The translations under genes and the position numbers were made by a program. From an uncultured Muribaculum sp. (GTDB taxonomy: Bacteria; Bacteroidota; Bacteroidia; Bacteroidales; Muribaculaceae), in contig CAJTSK010000001.1 of the NCBI GenBank assembly GCA_910578835.1, positions 124,001 to 188,000 of the forward strand: a stretch of 64,000 nt of DNA, given 5' to 3'. Below the pieces are notes generated by a model, which was not told the DNA's origin, ran no database searches, and worked only from the letters and a program-made list of their open reading frames with translations. How positions within the stretch are numbered: the first letter of the stretch is position 1; every line of letters begins with the position of its first letter. Positions 7,848-16,683 of the stretch are shown in pieces.

Positions 7848-9812
7848 TTAAATTTTTAGTGATTCTTTCAGCTCTTCAAGGTCAATAGTGGCTATTTCCC
7901 AAAGGCTCATGGCATTGTCGAGCTTCTTTTGCAGGGAGGCGTGTGTCTCAAATATCTCGTTTGAGGTTTCGCCTGCTGCTATCTTGCTTTCAGTGTCGGC
8001 AATCTCCTGCTCGATGGCTGCTATGTCGGCTTCGGCTTCTTTTACTTTTTTTTCTGCACGTTTCACCATTTTCTCGCGTTCGCGCTGCTCTGTATAGGTC
8101 ATGCGCGGTGCCGGTCGGCTCTCCTTTTCCTTGGCAGGAGCGGGTGACGCCTTTACTGCCGGTTGCTTGACAGGCTGTTTTGTGGATTCAAGCTCAGCGA
8201 GGGAGGCGAGCTTTTTCTTTTCCAGAAATTCGTAGATGCCGCCGAGACATTCGGTAACTTTGCCACCGCCAAACTCGTAGACTTTTTCCACCAGACCGTC
8301 AAGGAACTCACGGTCGTGGCTCACCACGATTACAGTGCCGTTGAAGTCTTTTATGGCTTGTTTCAGGATATCCTTGGTGGTCATGTCAAGGTGGTTGGTA
8401 GGCTCGTCGAGTATGAGCAGATTGACCGGCTCCAGGAGCAGGCGTATCATGGCAAGACGTGTTTTCTCGCCACCGGAAAGCACCTTTACTTTCTTGTCGG
8501 ACGCGGGTCCGCCAAACATGAATGCTCCCAGTATGTCACGTATCTTTGTGCGGATGTCACCTACAGCAACTCGGTCGATGGTGTCAAATACCGTTATCTC
8601 ACCGTCAAGCAGTTGCGCCTGGTTTTGTGCGAAATAGCCTATTTTTACATTATGTCCTATTTTCAGTCCGCCGGTAAATGGAATCTCGCCCATGATACAC
8701 TTGACAAGGGTGGATTTTCCTTCGCCGTTTTTACCTACAAACGCAACTTTTTCGCCACGCTTGATTGTGAATGTGGCGTGATCAAACACCTGATGACTGC
8801 CATATGCCTTGCCAAGGTCATCGGCTATCACGGGATAGTCGCCAGAGCGAGGTGCCGGCGGAAACTTCAGGTTGAGATGGCTTGTGTCAACCTCGTCAAT
8901 CTCTATGCGGTCAATCTTGGCGAGCTGCTTGATGCGGCTTTGCACCTGGACTGATTTGGTTGCCTTGTAGCGAAAGCGCTCGATAAACTCTTCTGTGTCT
9001 TGAATCTGCTTTTGCTGGTTGAGATATGCCCTGCGCTGCTGTTCGAGGCGTTCCTGACGCAACACTACATATTTTGAGTAGTTGACCGAGTAATCGTAGA
9101 TTTTGCCGAGTGATATTTCGATGGTGCGGTTGGTCACATTGTCGATAAACGCGCGGTCGTGGCTGACGAGTATCACCGCGTTGGCTTTCGTCACAAGGAA
9201 GTTTTCAAGCCATTGTATTGACTCGATGTCAAGATGGTTGGTCGGCTCGTCGAGAAGCAACACGTCAGGGCGGGTGAGGAGTAGTTTGGCAAGTTCGATA
9301 CGCATACGCCAGCCGCCACTGAACTCCGAGGTTGGGCGTGAGAAGTCACTCCTGCTGAATCCGAGACCGGTGAGCGTTTTTTCCATCTCTGCTTCCCCGT
9401 TTTCGCTCTCCTCCATGGCGAGACGCTCGGTAAGGGTGGTGATATGGTCGATAAGTTTCTGATATTCGTCTGACTCATAGTCGGTCCGGGTGGCAAGCTC
9501 CTGGTTTAGCCTGTCAAATTCCTCATGCATCTCCTTGAGATGGGAAAATGCTTTCCTGACTTCCTCGATTACTGTCAATGAGTCGCTTAATGTCATGTGC
9601 TGAGGCAGGTAGCCGATGGTCACATCCTGTGGCACCGATACCGATCCGCCGGTAGGACGTTGCAGTCCGGCGATGATTTTAAGCATTGTCGATTTGCCGG
9701 CTCCGTTTTTGCCGACGAGGGCTATCTTATCTTTTTTATTAATGACATAGCTTATATTGTCAAACAAGCTTTTGGCACTAAATTCTACCGATAGGTTGTT
9801 AATGGAAATCAT
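7848..9812 (-). CDS. ABC-F family ATP-binding protein
   Basis: This 654-aa protein has two ABC ATPase domains in tandem and no membrane segments. Walker A motifs are GKNGAGKST (34-42) and GKNGEGKST, and signature motifs are FSGGWRMR and LSGGEKTR. The linker between the domains is typical of ABC-F translation factors, and a C-terminal Lys/Glu-rich coiled coil follows, as in the Uup subgroup. ABC-F proteins act at the ribosome, relieving stalls or giving antibiotic protection; the Uup-like tail favours a housekeeping role. Confidence 0.93.
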   Translation of the reverse strand: MISINNLSVEFSAKSLFDNISYVINKKDKIALVGKNGAGKSTMLKIIAGLQRPTGGSVSVPQDVTIGYLPQHMTLSDSLTVIEEVRKAFSHLKEMHEEFDRLNQELATRTDYESDEYQKLIDHITTLTERLAMEESENGEAEMEKTLTGLGFSRSDFSRPTSEFSGGWRMRIELAKLLLTRPDVLLLDEPTNHLDIESIQWLENFLVTKANAVILVSHDRAFIDNVTNRTIEISLGKIYDYSVNYSKYVVLRQERLEQQRRAYLNQQKQIQDTEEFIERFRYKATKSVQVQSRIKQLAKIDRIEIDEVDTSHLNLKFPPAPRSGDYPVIADDLGKAYGSHQVFDHATFTIKRGEKVAFVGKNGEGKSTLVKCIMGEIPFTGGLKIGHNVKIGYFAQNQAQLLDGEITVFDTIDRVAVGDIRTKIRDILGAFMFGGPASDKKVKVLSGGEKTRLAMIRLLLEPVNLLILDEPTNHLDMTTKDILKQAIKDFNGTVIVVSHDREFLDGLVEKVYEFGGGKVTECLGGIYEFLEKKKLASLAELESTKQPVKQPAVKASPAPAKEKESRPAPRMTYTEQREREKMVKRAEKKVKEAEADIAAIEQEIADTESKIAAGETSNEIFETHASLQKKLDNAMSLWEIATIDLEELKESLKI

Positions 9813-9843
9813 TCTACGGGGTTCAATATTGCATATTAACTTA

Positions 9844-9851
9844 CAAAGTTA
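9844..9851 (-). promoter_or_regulatory. Possible -7 box for the ABC-F gene
   Basis: The minus strand reads TAACTTTG, a full match to TAnnTTTG, 32 bp upstream of the ABC-F start codon. No clear -33 TTTG sits at the usual distance. It shares the 160-bp divergent region 9813-9972 with the plus-strand box at 9947. Confidence 0.4.
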
Positions 9852-9946
9852 ATATTTAACGTGGTCAACGTCGGTTGTATTAACATATTTTGGGTTTTGA
9901 CCGCGATTTATGCACAGGGTATCTTAGCGATGTTATAGGAATTGAG

Positions 9947-9954
9947 TATCTTTG
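9947..9954 (+). promoter_or_regulatory. -7 box for the small membrane protein and transporter
   Basis: TATCTTTG matches the Bacteroidota -7 consensus. Transcription would begin near 9961, so a TTG start at 9952 for the next gene is impossible from this promoter; the ATG at 9973 is supported instead. No convincing -33 box is visible. Confidence 0.45.
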
Positions 9955-9972
9955 CGCAAAATTTCGGGAATT

Positions 9973-10188
9973 ATGAAATTTCTCAGATATAAAAAGGCGT
10001 TTCTTGTGCTTGCGATTGTGATGGCTGTAGCCGTGCTTGCCGAGATGGTAATATCTATATGCGGTGTAATCATTGTCGACCCTGTGATTGTGGCGGCGAC
10101 GGTGCTCCTGTTTTGCCTTGCCCAGACTTTGTATCGCAATGCGGCGAAGGCAATCGATGAAAACAACGACTTGACCGATAGTAAATAA
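9973..10188 (+). CDS. Small hydrophobic protein, unknown function
   Basis: This 71-aa protein starts at the ATG at 9973 (MKFLRYKKAFLVL). A longer reading from a TTG at 9952 would overlap the -7 box and is rejected. It has two hydrophobic segments (about residues 8-28 and 31-49) separated by a short turn, then a charged tail. Its stop codon is followed directly by the ATG of the transporter gene with no spacer, so the two are co-translated. I recognise no family. Confidence 0.6.
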   Translation: MKFLRYKKAFLVLAIVMAVAVLAEMVISICGVIIVDPVIVAATVLLFCLAQTLYRNAAKAIDENNDLTDSK

Positions 10189-11154
10189 ATGAAACGACTT
10201 TCGCAATTGAAAGGGCATGTGTCCATGCTCGGAGCCAATGTCATGTGGGGCATGATGGCACCGGTGGCAAAAATGGTGATGGCTGCCGGGATTGTGGCGC
10301 CGATGTTAATGACTGATTTCCGCATATTCGGTGCGGCGATATTGTTTTGGCTCACATCGTTATTGCTGCCTAAGGAGCATGTGCCGGCTGGTGACTTGCT
10401 TCGTCTTGCGGGGGCGGGAATGCTCGGTATCGTGTTTAATCAGGGATGCTACGTGTTTGGGGTGGGCTACACCTACCCGAGCGAGGCATCAATCATCACT
10501 ACGACCATGCCTATATGGGTCATGATACTTGCCGCGCTTTTCCTTGGCGAGCCTATTACTTGGAAGAAGGTGACCGGTATACTCCTCGGTGCGTCGGGTG
10601 CCGTGTTGCTCGTGTTGGGCGGTCACGGCGCATCGTCGGAAATGAAGGTCGACAATCCGGTGTTGGGCGACATCCTCGTGCTTACTGCTCAGCTGAGTTA
10701 TGCGCTTTACCTTACTCTTTATAAGAATTTTATTAAGAAATATTCGCTTGTGACGCTCATGAAGTGGATGTTCACTTTTGCTGCGATAGCTCTGTTGCCA
10801 TTTTCTGTGCCTACGCTGCTGCGTACCGACTGGGGCGCGATGACTGTGACCGAGATTGGTGGAGTGGCGTATGTGGTGCTTGGCGGTACATTTCTGGCTT
10901 ATATATTTGTGATGATAGGGCAGAAAGCGTTACGCCCTACGCTTGTCGGCATGTATAATTATGTGCAGCCTGTAGTGGCTACGTCTATAGGCATATGGAT
11001 GGGGCTTGACGTGATGACTCCTGTCAAGGCGTTTGCCGTGGCGATGATATTCAGCGGCGTGCTGCTTGTCAACATGAGCAAGGCGGCTCACCGTCATAGA
11101 CCTACTCCTGTCGATGGGGGTGATGATGTCAGCGCTGAAGGTCACTCTCGCTGA
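10189..11154 (+). CDS. DMT superfamily (EamA-type) transporter
   Basis: This 321-aa protein has about ten hydrophobic helices in two EamA repeats. The repeat motif is seen in TYPSEASIITTTMPIW followed by an ALFLGEPITWKK segment, which is characteristic of drug/metabolite transporters. The tail is hydrophilic (after about 300). The substrate cannot be told from sequence. The gene starts immediately after the small membrane protein, and its last 26 bp overlap the end of the convergent luxR-type gene. Confidence 0.9.
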   Translation: MKRLSQLKGHVSMLGANVMWGMMAPVAKMVMAAGIVAPMLMTDFRIFGAAILFWLTSLLLPKEHVPAGDLLRLAGAGMLGIVFNQGCYVFGVGYTYPSEASIITTTMPIWVMILAALFLGEPITWKKVTGILLGASGAVLLVLGGHGASSEMKVDNPVLGDILVLTAQLSYALYLTLYKNFIKKYSLVTLMKWMFTFAAIALLPFSVPTLLRTDWGAMTVTEIGGVAYVVLGGTFLAYIFVMIGQKALRPTLVGMYNYVQPVVATSIGIWMGLDVMTPVKAFAVAMIFSGVLLVNMSKAAHRHRPTPVDGGDDVSAEGHSR

Positions 11155-11647
11155 TGTAGCCGTTCATTATTGCGTAGACCGATAATCCCGATACACTCTT
11201 GATGCCGAGTTTAGCCGTGATATTCTTGCGGTGGGAGAGCACTGTGTTGAAACTGATGTTCAGCTTGTCGGCTATCTCCTTGTTTATCAGTCCTCTTGCT
11301 ACGAGGCTCAACACCTCTATTTCGCGCTGAGACAGCTCTGCCGACTCGTTGTCGGGGCAACGTTGCTCAATGTTTTTCACGATGGAGTCAAGGCGCTCGA
11401 CAATGACGCTTTCGCTTCCGTCAAGCCTGAGGTTTTCGCCTGTGATTATGGTGCGTGAACGTCGTGGTATGAAGAAATCTAGCGACGCTGCAAAGCGTTG
11501 CGGCGACACAAAGTAGAGTGTCGAGGGCGTGTCGGCGCTTTCATCTGCCGATGTGGCGATAGTAGCGTCAATATCAAAGTATTGGCGTAACAGGTAGCGC
11601 AATCCTATGCCCTGTAATGTGTCGTCGGTGAGCAGGATTACCGTCAT
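11129..11647 (-). CDS. LuxR-type helix-turn-helix regulator with degenerate receiver-like domain
   Basis: This 172-aa protein starts at the ATG at 11647, which overlaps the preceding stop codon (TGATG); a longer frame upstream is only overlap. The N-terminal part resembles a response-regulator receiver in length and start (MTVILLTDDTLQGIGLRYLL), but the strand where the phosphorylated Asp belongs reads TLYFVSPQRF, with no Asp. The C-terminus is a clear LuxR/GerE domain (LSQREIEVLSLVARGLINKE and the following helices). A phosphorylation-independent regulator is likely, perhaps controlled by the co-encoded hemerythrin-like protein. Confidence 0.85.
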   Translation of the reverse strand: MTVILLTDDTLQGIGLRYLLRQYFDIDATIATSADESADTPSTLYFVSPQRFAASLDFFIPRRSRTIITGENLRLDGSESVIVERLDSIVKNIEQRCPDNESAELSQREIEVLSLVARGLINKEIADKLNISFNTVLSHRKNITAKLGIKSVSGLSVYAIMNGYISESDLQR

Positions 11648-12324
11648 CAGTTTTGCTGTTGGAGTGAGCGGCTTATAGGGAGAAGTATGCGGTCGCGTAT
11701 GCGGTTGTTTTGTCTGATGTCTTTCTCCAGCGTAATGATAGCCACTATCACGGCGTAACACAGGTTGAGGTCGTAATTACCCGAAAGATGCTTGATAAAC
11801 ATGCTTTTGAGGTCGCCGAGCTTGTCTTCTATGATTGAATCACTCTCGGTATTGGCTATGACAATGCCGCCGCCGTCGGCTTGCATGGCTGTGATGGCGG
11901 GGAAAAGCTCATTGAGGTCGTGGTTGATACGGTTTTCGATGTCGCGTTCAAGCTCCTGATAGAAACGGAACATTGCATCAAGGCTGGCGTTGGACTCTCC
12001 CGACGACTTGATGAGAAGCGAGAAGTGTCGCCTGATGTTAGGCATCTGGTAGTTACGGTAATAGGTGTACGTTTTAATCAGATAGCCTATAATCTCGCTT
12101 GTACGGAAACCGAGCAGCTTGTCTTCCGGAAAATATCCTTCGTTGACAAAGGTGTTGAGGATGACAAGTACAAAATCACTGTCAAGACCGTGGGCACTGC
12201 ATATTTCCGCGACAGAGGAGTCGCCGGTACCGAGGTTGATACCAAAACGGTTGATGACAGGAATCACTGACGGCTCGTGAGCTATGACGTCGCTCATGCG
12301 TGTATCGCGATAAATTAGTGCCAT
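11647..12324 (-). CDS. Degenerate RIC/DUF542-hemerythrin-like protein
   Basis: This 225-aa protein has the layout of iron-sulfur repair proteins (RIC/ScdA/YtfE). A DUF542-like N-terminal domain (residues 7-60) is followed by a four-helix bundle with spaced His and Glu residues (RRHFSLL, NHDLNELFP). The usual Cys-Cys pair of DUF542 is replaced, reading INLGTGDSS, and several bundle iron ligands are missing or shifted. It may be a sensor rather than a repair enzyme. It sits 4 bp after the cyclo-ligase gene and overlaps the LuxR-type gene by one base. Confidence 0.6.
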   Translation of the reverse strand: MALIYRDTRMSDVIAHEPSVIPVINRFGINLGTGDSSVAEICSAHGLDSDFVLVILNTFVNEGYFPEDKLLGFRTSEIIGYLIKTYTYYRNYQMPNIRRHFSLLIKSSGESNASLDAMFRFYQELERDIENRINHDLNELFPAITAMQADGGGIVIANTESDSIIEDKLGDLKSMFIKHLSGNYDLNLCYAVIVAIITLEKDIRQNNRIRDRILLPISRSLQQQN

Positions 12325-12328
12325 TTAA

Positions 12329-12889
12329 TTACTGGTATTTTGTATGTTTTACTGTGATTATGCCCGACTCGGTGATTACTATGTCCATAGTCACGTCATG
12401 GGGCTCGGCGTCAATTTCATCCACAAGCTGAAAGTCGTAGCCTACGCCTATTTTTGTGGCTCCGGTGTGGCTTAGGAGGCGGTCGTAATAGCCTTTGCCT
12501 CTGCCTACGCGGTTACCCTTGCGGTCATAAGCTACCGCAGGCACCACTATCAGCTCGATATTGTCGATTTCTTCCGTGTCGTCGCCGGTGGGCTCTTCGA
12601 TATGGAAAGCACCATATTGGAGACGGCTGCGGTCGTAGGGCAACACTTCAAGGTCGACCCCGTTGACTCTCGGGAGGAAAAAGTGTTTGCGGTCATGCCA
12701 CTTGTTGATAAACTCGATTGTTGACAGTTCATCGGGCAGAGAGTGATACATCAATATCTTGTCTGCCATGATGAACGCCGCTGATTTTTCGAGCAGCGCA
12801 AATACCGAGTCGGCAGCCCTTGAGCGCTCCATGTCGGAGAGCAATGCCTTGTGGGCTTTTATCCGGCGTCTTATTTCCTCTTTTTTCAT
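12329..12889 (-). CDS. 5-formyltetrahydrofolate cyclo-ligase
   Basis: This 186-aa protein of usual family length converts 5-formyl-THF to 5,10-methenyl-THF using ATP. The conserved block GRGKGYYDRLL near residues 129-139 is the family signature, and the basic N-terminus (KKEEIRRRIKAHKALL) is typical. It lies 9 bp after the S41 peptidase gene and 4 bp before the next gene, inside a five-gene operon. Confidence 0.93.
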   Translation of the reverse strand: MKKEEIRRRIKAHKALLSDMERSRAADSVFALLEKSAAFIMADKILMYHSLPDELSTIEFINKWHDRKHFFLPRVNGVDLEVLPYDRSRLQYGAFHIEEPTGDDTEEIDNIELIVVPAVAYDRKGNRVGRGKGYYDRLLSHTGATKIGVGYDFQLVDEIDAEPHDVTMDIVITESGIITVKHTKYQ

Positions 12890-12898
12890 AATTTCCTG

Positions 12899-14548
12899 TT
12901 AATTACTTGGCGTTGACGGTTGCTCGTCGGCAGGCGTTATCGGTGGTATCGCGTGACCGGCGTCAAGTTCGGCTATAGCGCGCTTGACAGTGGGGTCGTT
13001 GACGTTTGCCACCTGATAGAAATACTCCCTTCCGAGAATATCGCTTGCTATCAGAGCCTTCAAGGTCTTAACAATCAAGTTACGGGAAATGTTGATATAA
13101 TACCATCGTGCGGGAATGCCTTTTTGCACGGCGTAAGCCACAAACATCTGCAAAAGCTCGTCGTCGTCGGGTATCTTCGCCATGAAGTCAGACAGGTTTT
13201 TTGCCTGCGAGAATGCCGCGCGGTTTTTGTCAGTGTACTCGAAGGCAAATTTCTGCAACAAGCCTGCATTTACCACGTCATAGTAATACTTTGTGATACC
13301 GCTTGTGTCGTTTGGCACAAATACGTCGGGCATGATACCGCCGCCGCCATAGACCGGTCGGCCGTTGAGGGTGCGGTATTGCAGTTCTTCATTAAACTTT
13401 ATGCTGTCGGGATTATAAAATTCGCCATGCTCGTAGCGGTTTATGATGTCGAGCTCATAGGCGTTGCGCTTGCCCGGCTTGTAATCTTTCTGGATACATC
13501 TGCCCGACGGGGTGAAATAGCGTTGTACGGTAAGCCTGATTGCGCTGCTGTCGGGGAGGGTTGTCTGACGCTGCACAAGTCCTTTGCCGAAAGAGCGGCG
13601 ACCTACGATAAGTGCCCTGTCGTTGTCTTGCATCGCACCGGCAAATATCTCGCTGGCACTTGCCGAATACTCGTCAAGCAACACTATAAGCTGTGCATCC
13701 TGAAATGAGCCGGAGCCGTCGCTGAACACCTGCGAGTCTTCCATCGGCTTTCTGCCACGGGTAAACACGATGGGGGAGTTTGCAGGCAAAAACTCGTTGG
13801 CCATGTATATCGCCATTTCAAGAAATCCGCCTCCATTGCCGCGCAGGTCTACTATGTAGCGTGTGGCGCCTTTGCCTTTGAGTTTAACGAGGTCGGTCAG
13901 GAACTCGTCGCGGGTGGTGCGCCCGAATTTGTTGACTTTGATATATCCTGTTTCCGGCGTAATCATGTATGACGCGTCAATCGAGTTGACTGGAATGTCG
14001 CCGCGAGTCACGTCAAATGTAAGCATCTTCTTCGCGCTGTTACGCTTGATGCCGAGCTTCACCTTGGTGCCTTTCTCGCCCTTCAGCATCTTTACTATGT
14101 CGGTGTTGGGGATGTTTTGTCCCGCTACGAGAGAGTCGTTGATGGTCATTATGCGGTCGCCCGGCATTAGCCCCATTTTTTCGGATGGACCTCCGGCTAT
14201 GACCTCGTTGACGATGACGGTGTCGGTGAGCATGGTGAATGATATACCTATGCCGCTGAACGAGCCGTCGAGGTCATCGTTGACCGCCTGGAGGTCTTCA
14301 GCCGGGATATAGTTGGAGTGTGGGTCAAGATTAGAGAGCAGGTTAGGTAATGTGCTTTCTACGAGTGAATCTACATCCACTTCATCCACGTAGTCATTTT
14401 TTATAAGAGCAAGTATCTCGGCAAGCTTCTTTTCTCCGCTGCCGGCTGCGTGGTAATTACTAAATGTGATTCCTATCCATATGCCGCCTATGAGTGATAG
14501 CGCGATTACAATCGGCATCCAGGCGACAGGATTTTTAAGTTGTTTCAT
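12899..14548 (-). CDS. S41-family C-terminal processing peptidase
   Basis: This 549-aa protein has an N-terminal membrane or signal segment (about 11-30), a PDZ domain (about 90-180) and an S41 peptidase core with the catalytic Ser in YSASASEIF and Lys in SFGKGLVQ. An extra C-terminal helical region of about 150 residues is typical of Bacteroidota members. These periplasmic or membrane-anchored proteases trim or degrade envelope proteins from the C-terminus. It lies 20 bp after the deaminase gene. Confidence 0.93.
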   Translation of the reverse strand: MKQLKNPVAWMPIVIALSLIGGIWIGITFSNYHAAGSGEKKLAEILALIKNDYVDEVDVDSLVESTLPNLLSNLDPHSNYIPAEDLQAVNDDLDGSFSGIGISFTMLTDTVIVNEVIAGGPSEKMGLMPGDRIMTINDSLVAGQNIPNTDIVKMLKGEKGTKVKLGIKRNSAKKMLTFDVTRGDIPVNSIDASYMITPETGYIKVNKFGRTTRDEFLTDLVKLKGKGATRYIVDLRGNGGGFLEMAIYMANEFLPANSPIVFTRGRKPMEDSQVFSDGSGSFQDAQLIVLLDEYSASASEIFAGAMQDNDRALIVGRRSFGKGLVQRQTTLPDSSAIRLTVQRYFTPSGRCIQKDYKPGKRNAYELDIINRYEHGEFYNPDSIKFNEELQYRTLNGRPVYGGGGIMPDVFVPNDTSGITKYYYDVVNAGLLQKFAFEYTDKNRAAFSQAKNLSDFMAKIPDDDELLQMFVAYAVQKGIPARWYYINISRNLIVKTLKALIASDILGREYFYQVANVNDPTVKRAIAELDAGHAIPPITPADEQPSTPSN

Positions 14549-14568
14549 ATATTGAAATAAGTGAGTCG

Positions 14569-15003
14569 TCAGTCATCAATTTCTGCAATGTGGATACACT
14601 CGACCCCGGCGCGTTTCAATACGTCGAGCCCGTCTTGAATCCTGTAAAGGTCGTTGTAAACGACACGCTTTATGCCTGCCTGGATTATAAGCTTGCTGCA
14701 TTCCAGACATGGCGATGCGGTGATATAAAGCGTCGAACCCTCGCTGCTGTTGCTGCTGCGTGCCACTTTTGTGATGGCATTTGCCTCGGCATGAAGCACA
14801 TAAGGTTTTGTCGAGCCTGATTCATCCTCGCAGATGTTTTCAAATCCTGCCGGCGTGCCATTATAGCCGTCAGATATAATCATCTGGTCTTTTACAAGTA
14901 TGGCACCGACCTTGCGCCTCTGGCAATAAGAGTTTTCCGCCCAAATACGCGCCATCCTCAGATAACGCTTGTCGAGCACAATTTGCTTTTCGTTAATATT
15001 CAT
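14569..15003 (-). CDS. Deoxycytidylate (dCMP) deaminase
   Basis: This 144-aa zinc deaminase has the catalytic motif HAEANAI and the second zinc block PCLECSKLII, matching the dCMP/ComEB family in length and order. It deaminates dCMP to dUMP for thymidylate synthesis. It is the first gene of the operon that continues with the S41 protease, cyclo-ligase, hemerythrin-like and LuxR-type genes. Confidence 0.93.
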   Translation of the reverse strand: MNINEKQIVLDKRYLRMARIWAENSYCQRRKVGAILVKDQMIISDGYNGTPAGFENICEDESGSTKPYVLHAEANAITKVARSSNSSEGSTLYITASPCLECSKLIIQAGIKRVVYNDLYRIQDGLDVLKRAGVECIHIAEIDD

Positions 15004-15028
15004 TGCTTAATAAGCGTCTGTAATCTCG

Positions 15029-15036
15029 CAAAGATA
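15029..15036 (-). promoter_or_regulatory. -7 box of the dCMP deaminase operon
   Basis: The minus strand reads TATCTTTG, a full match to TAnnTTTG, 26 bp upstream of the start codon. No -33 TTTG is seen at the usual distance. The 118-bp gap 15004-15121 shows no other feature. Confidence 0.45.
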
Positions 15037-15121
15037 CGAAATTATTATGAATTGTAGTGTGAAATAGATGTAAAATTGAAAAATGTTCTGTCATCGCCTG
15101 CCGCCAGGGTGTTTTGGCCGC

Positions 15122-15982
15122 TTATTTTGTCGTTTCAGGGACAAATGTTGGCGCCATTGCATTAAGGCGTGCCTGTATTGTGCGGGCTATGCGGTAGTGG
15201 CCGTTGTCATTGGGATGAAGCAGGTCGGAGTCGCCGTGATGAAAGTAGCTCACGTGGTTTTCCTCCATCGGGAAGAGTCCGCTCTCAGAAAAGAGGTCGA
15301 TTACCGGCACCGCCCAATGTTGCGCGCCCTCGCGGAGTGTATTGACATAATCTTCTATGTATAGTCCGTGGGCGTTGCTCCAGTTTTCGTCGGGCTGTAC
15401 ATTTTTGTCATTGAATTTTGCATATCCGCGGTGTATGGGCGTCATTATGATTATCTGCTTGTCGGGATAATTGTGCTTGAGGTATGCCATGACTCGGTTT
15501 ATGTTGCCGGTAAATGTAGTGTCGTTCATGGCAAATTCCCGGTGTTTCCTCCATTCCATCACGCCGTTGTGGTTGACGCTGTCCATCTTTTCCGTATAGA
15601 AGCTGCCTATCGGCTTGTTGTGGTTATAGTCGTTAGTGCCTGCCCATATGAAAATCACGTCGACAGAGTCGGCGAGCGCGGCGTGCATTTCTTCCGCTTT
15701 CTTATATATGCCGTCCCATTGATATCCGCTGCGGGCAAATACAAAGGGGTGTATGCCTGTGAGCTGTTCCAGATATGCCCAGTAATGCTTTTTGGTCGAT
15801 TTGTTTTTGGGGTCGGTCATTGAATCGCCGAGAAATGCCACTCTTTTGCCGTTCCATGGTGTGTTGAGGTTTATGTCGGTGGCAGGCACTTCTGCCTCGG
15901 GATAATGGGCGTGACCGTCATGGGCGAGGGCTGTGGCTGATATTGTTAAGAGTGCTGCAAAGATTAACTTTTTGAAATACAT
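15122..15982 (-). CDS. Secreted SGNH/GDSL-type hydrolase
   Basis: This 286-aa protein has a signal peptide (about 1-20). SGNH blocks are visible: FLGDSMTDP with the nucleophile Ser (block I), IWAGTNDYNH (block III) and the C-terminal Asp-His pair in LHPNDNGHYRIA (block V). Such enzymes are usually carbohydrate esterases or lipases; the substrate is unknown. It is a single gene, preceded by its own -7 box, and stands between the operon on its left and the decayed IS element on its right. Confidence 0.88.
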   Translation of the reverse strand: MYFKKLIFAALLTISATALAHDGHAHYPEAEVPATDINLNTPWNGKRVAFLGDSMTDPKNKSTKKHYWAYLEQLTGIHPFVFARSGYQWDGIYKKAEEMHAALADSVDVIFIWAGTNDYNHNKPIGSFYTEKMDSVNHNGVMEWRKHREFAMNDTTFTGNINRVMAYLKHNYPDKQIIIMTPIHRGYAKFNDKNVQPDENWSNAHGLYIEDYVNTLREGAQHWAVPVIDLFSESGLFPMEENHVSYFHHGDSDLLHPNDNGHYRIARTIQARLNAMAPTFVPETTK

Positions 15983-16019
15983 GTCTTATGGATTTAAGTG
16001 AAAATGATAATGGTACTGC

Positions 16020-16027
16020 AAATGTAG
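16020..16027 (-). promoter_or_regulatory. Possible -7 box of the SGNH hydrolase gene
   Basis: The minus strand reads TACATTTG, matching TAnnTTTG, 38 bp upstream of the hydrolase ATG. The -33 position would lie within a few bases of the IS element end (16053), so insertion may have altered the upstream half of this promoter. Confidence 0.4.
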
Positions 16028-16103
16028 CAATATTTTTTAGAATACATTGTTAGAGCGCGTTCCTTAAAATTTCGGGGTCGTAGGGGCGGCGATTTTTGAG
16101 CGG

Positions 16104-16162
16104 ATTTTGCGAGTCGAAGAAGGAACGATGCGGGCATCGTGACTGATGAGATTTCGCAAAAT
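16104..16162. repeat. Left subterminal nested hairpin of the IS relic
   Basis: Outer arms 16104-16112 and 16154-16162 pair over 9 bp (ATTTTGCGA with TCGCAAAAT). An inner perfect arm (ACGATGC/GCATCGT, 16125-16140) has a two-base loop. The right end shows the same topology in inverted orientation. Confidence 0.75.
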
Positions 16163-16221
16163 ACGCCAAAAAGCGCCGGACAGAGGTAACTTTTACACAT
16201 GCAGGCTTACCGATTGCGGAT

Positions 16222-16506
16222 TTAAGACGGTATTTTAAGAAGAAACCGGTGAATGCTGTTGAATATGCCTTTGGCATTCCGGTATCTCCATTTGTTATAT
16301 ACGGATTTCCAGTGCGGATAACATTCGGGCAACAGTCTCCATTGGCAACCACTGCGCAAAAGGTAGAATATGGCCTCGAGAATACGAATTGGGTCGTGTT
16401 TCCTTTTGCATTTCATCAAAACCGGGAAAGATCTGACCAAAATTGTCCGTTCCCTCTCGTGAATCTTCTGGATGTGAATGAAGGAATTATTATATTTTTT
16501 TCTCAA
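16222..16506 (-). pseudogene. Truncated IS5-type transposase (N-terminal domain only)
   Basis: The minus strand encodes about 94 residues ending at a stop at 16222. It contains the N-terminal transposase signature ILEAIFYLLRSGCQWRLLP and the following PHWKSVYNKW segment, typical of the DUF4096 domain of IS5-family transposases. The DDE catalytic core is absent. The remaining 135 bp to the left end holds no continuation in another frame that I can recognise. The only upstream start is a TTG at 16506, so the original start may also be lost. Confidence 0.7.
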
Positions 16507-16623
16507 ACAGCTGTATAATGTGTAAATATATCAAAATCAAAGCCATAAATCATAAACGATATTTTAACATACACATTGTATGCCTATAAGATGAAATTAC
16601 CTCCGTCTCGCATCCTTGGGCGT

Positions 16624-16683
16624 ATTTTGCCGCTTGCTTTCAGTCGCATACCTCGGTATGCTCCTTGCAGCAAGTGACAAAAT
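16624..16683. repeat. Right subterminal nested hairpin of the IS relic
   Basis: Outer arms ATTTTG (16624-16629) and CAAAAT (16678-16683) continue through CTTGCT (16633-16638) with AGCAAG (16669-16674). The apex is GCATACC/GGTATGC (16646-16661) with a two-base loop. The sequence differs from the left hairpin but the fold is equivalent. Confidence 0.75.

Noticed and set aside
9952..9972. TTG start extending the small membrane protein by seven residues
   Set aside because: The TTG lies inside the -7 promoter box, so the mRNA would begin downstream of it; the ATG at 9973 is used instead.
11129..11154. 26-bp tail-to-tail overlap of the transporter and LuxR-type genes
   Set aside because: Convergent overlaps of this size are common in compact genomes, and no hairpin or other signal suggests a regulatory role.
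16050..16352. 100-codon minus-strand frame at the left end of the IS relic
   Set aside because: It translates the terminal inverted repeat and hairpin and shows no DDE transposase motif; it is non-coding element sequence.
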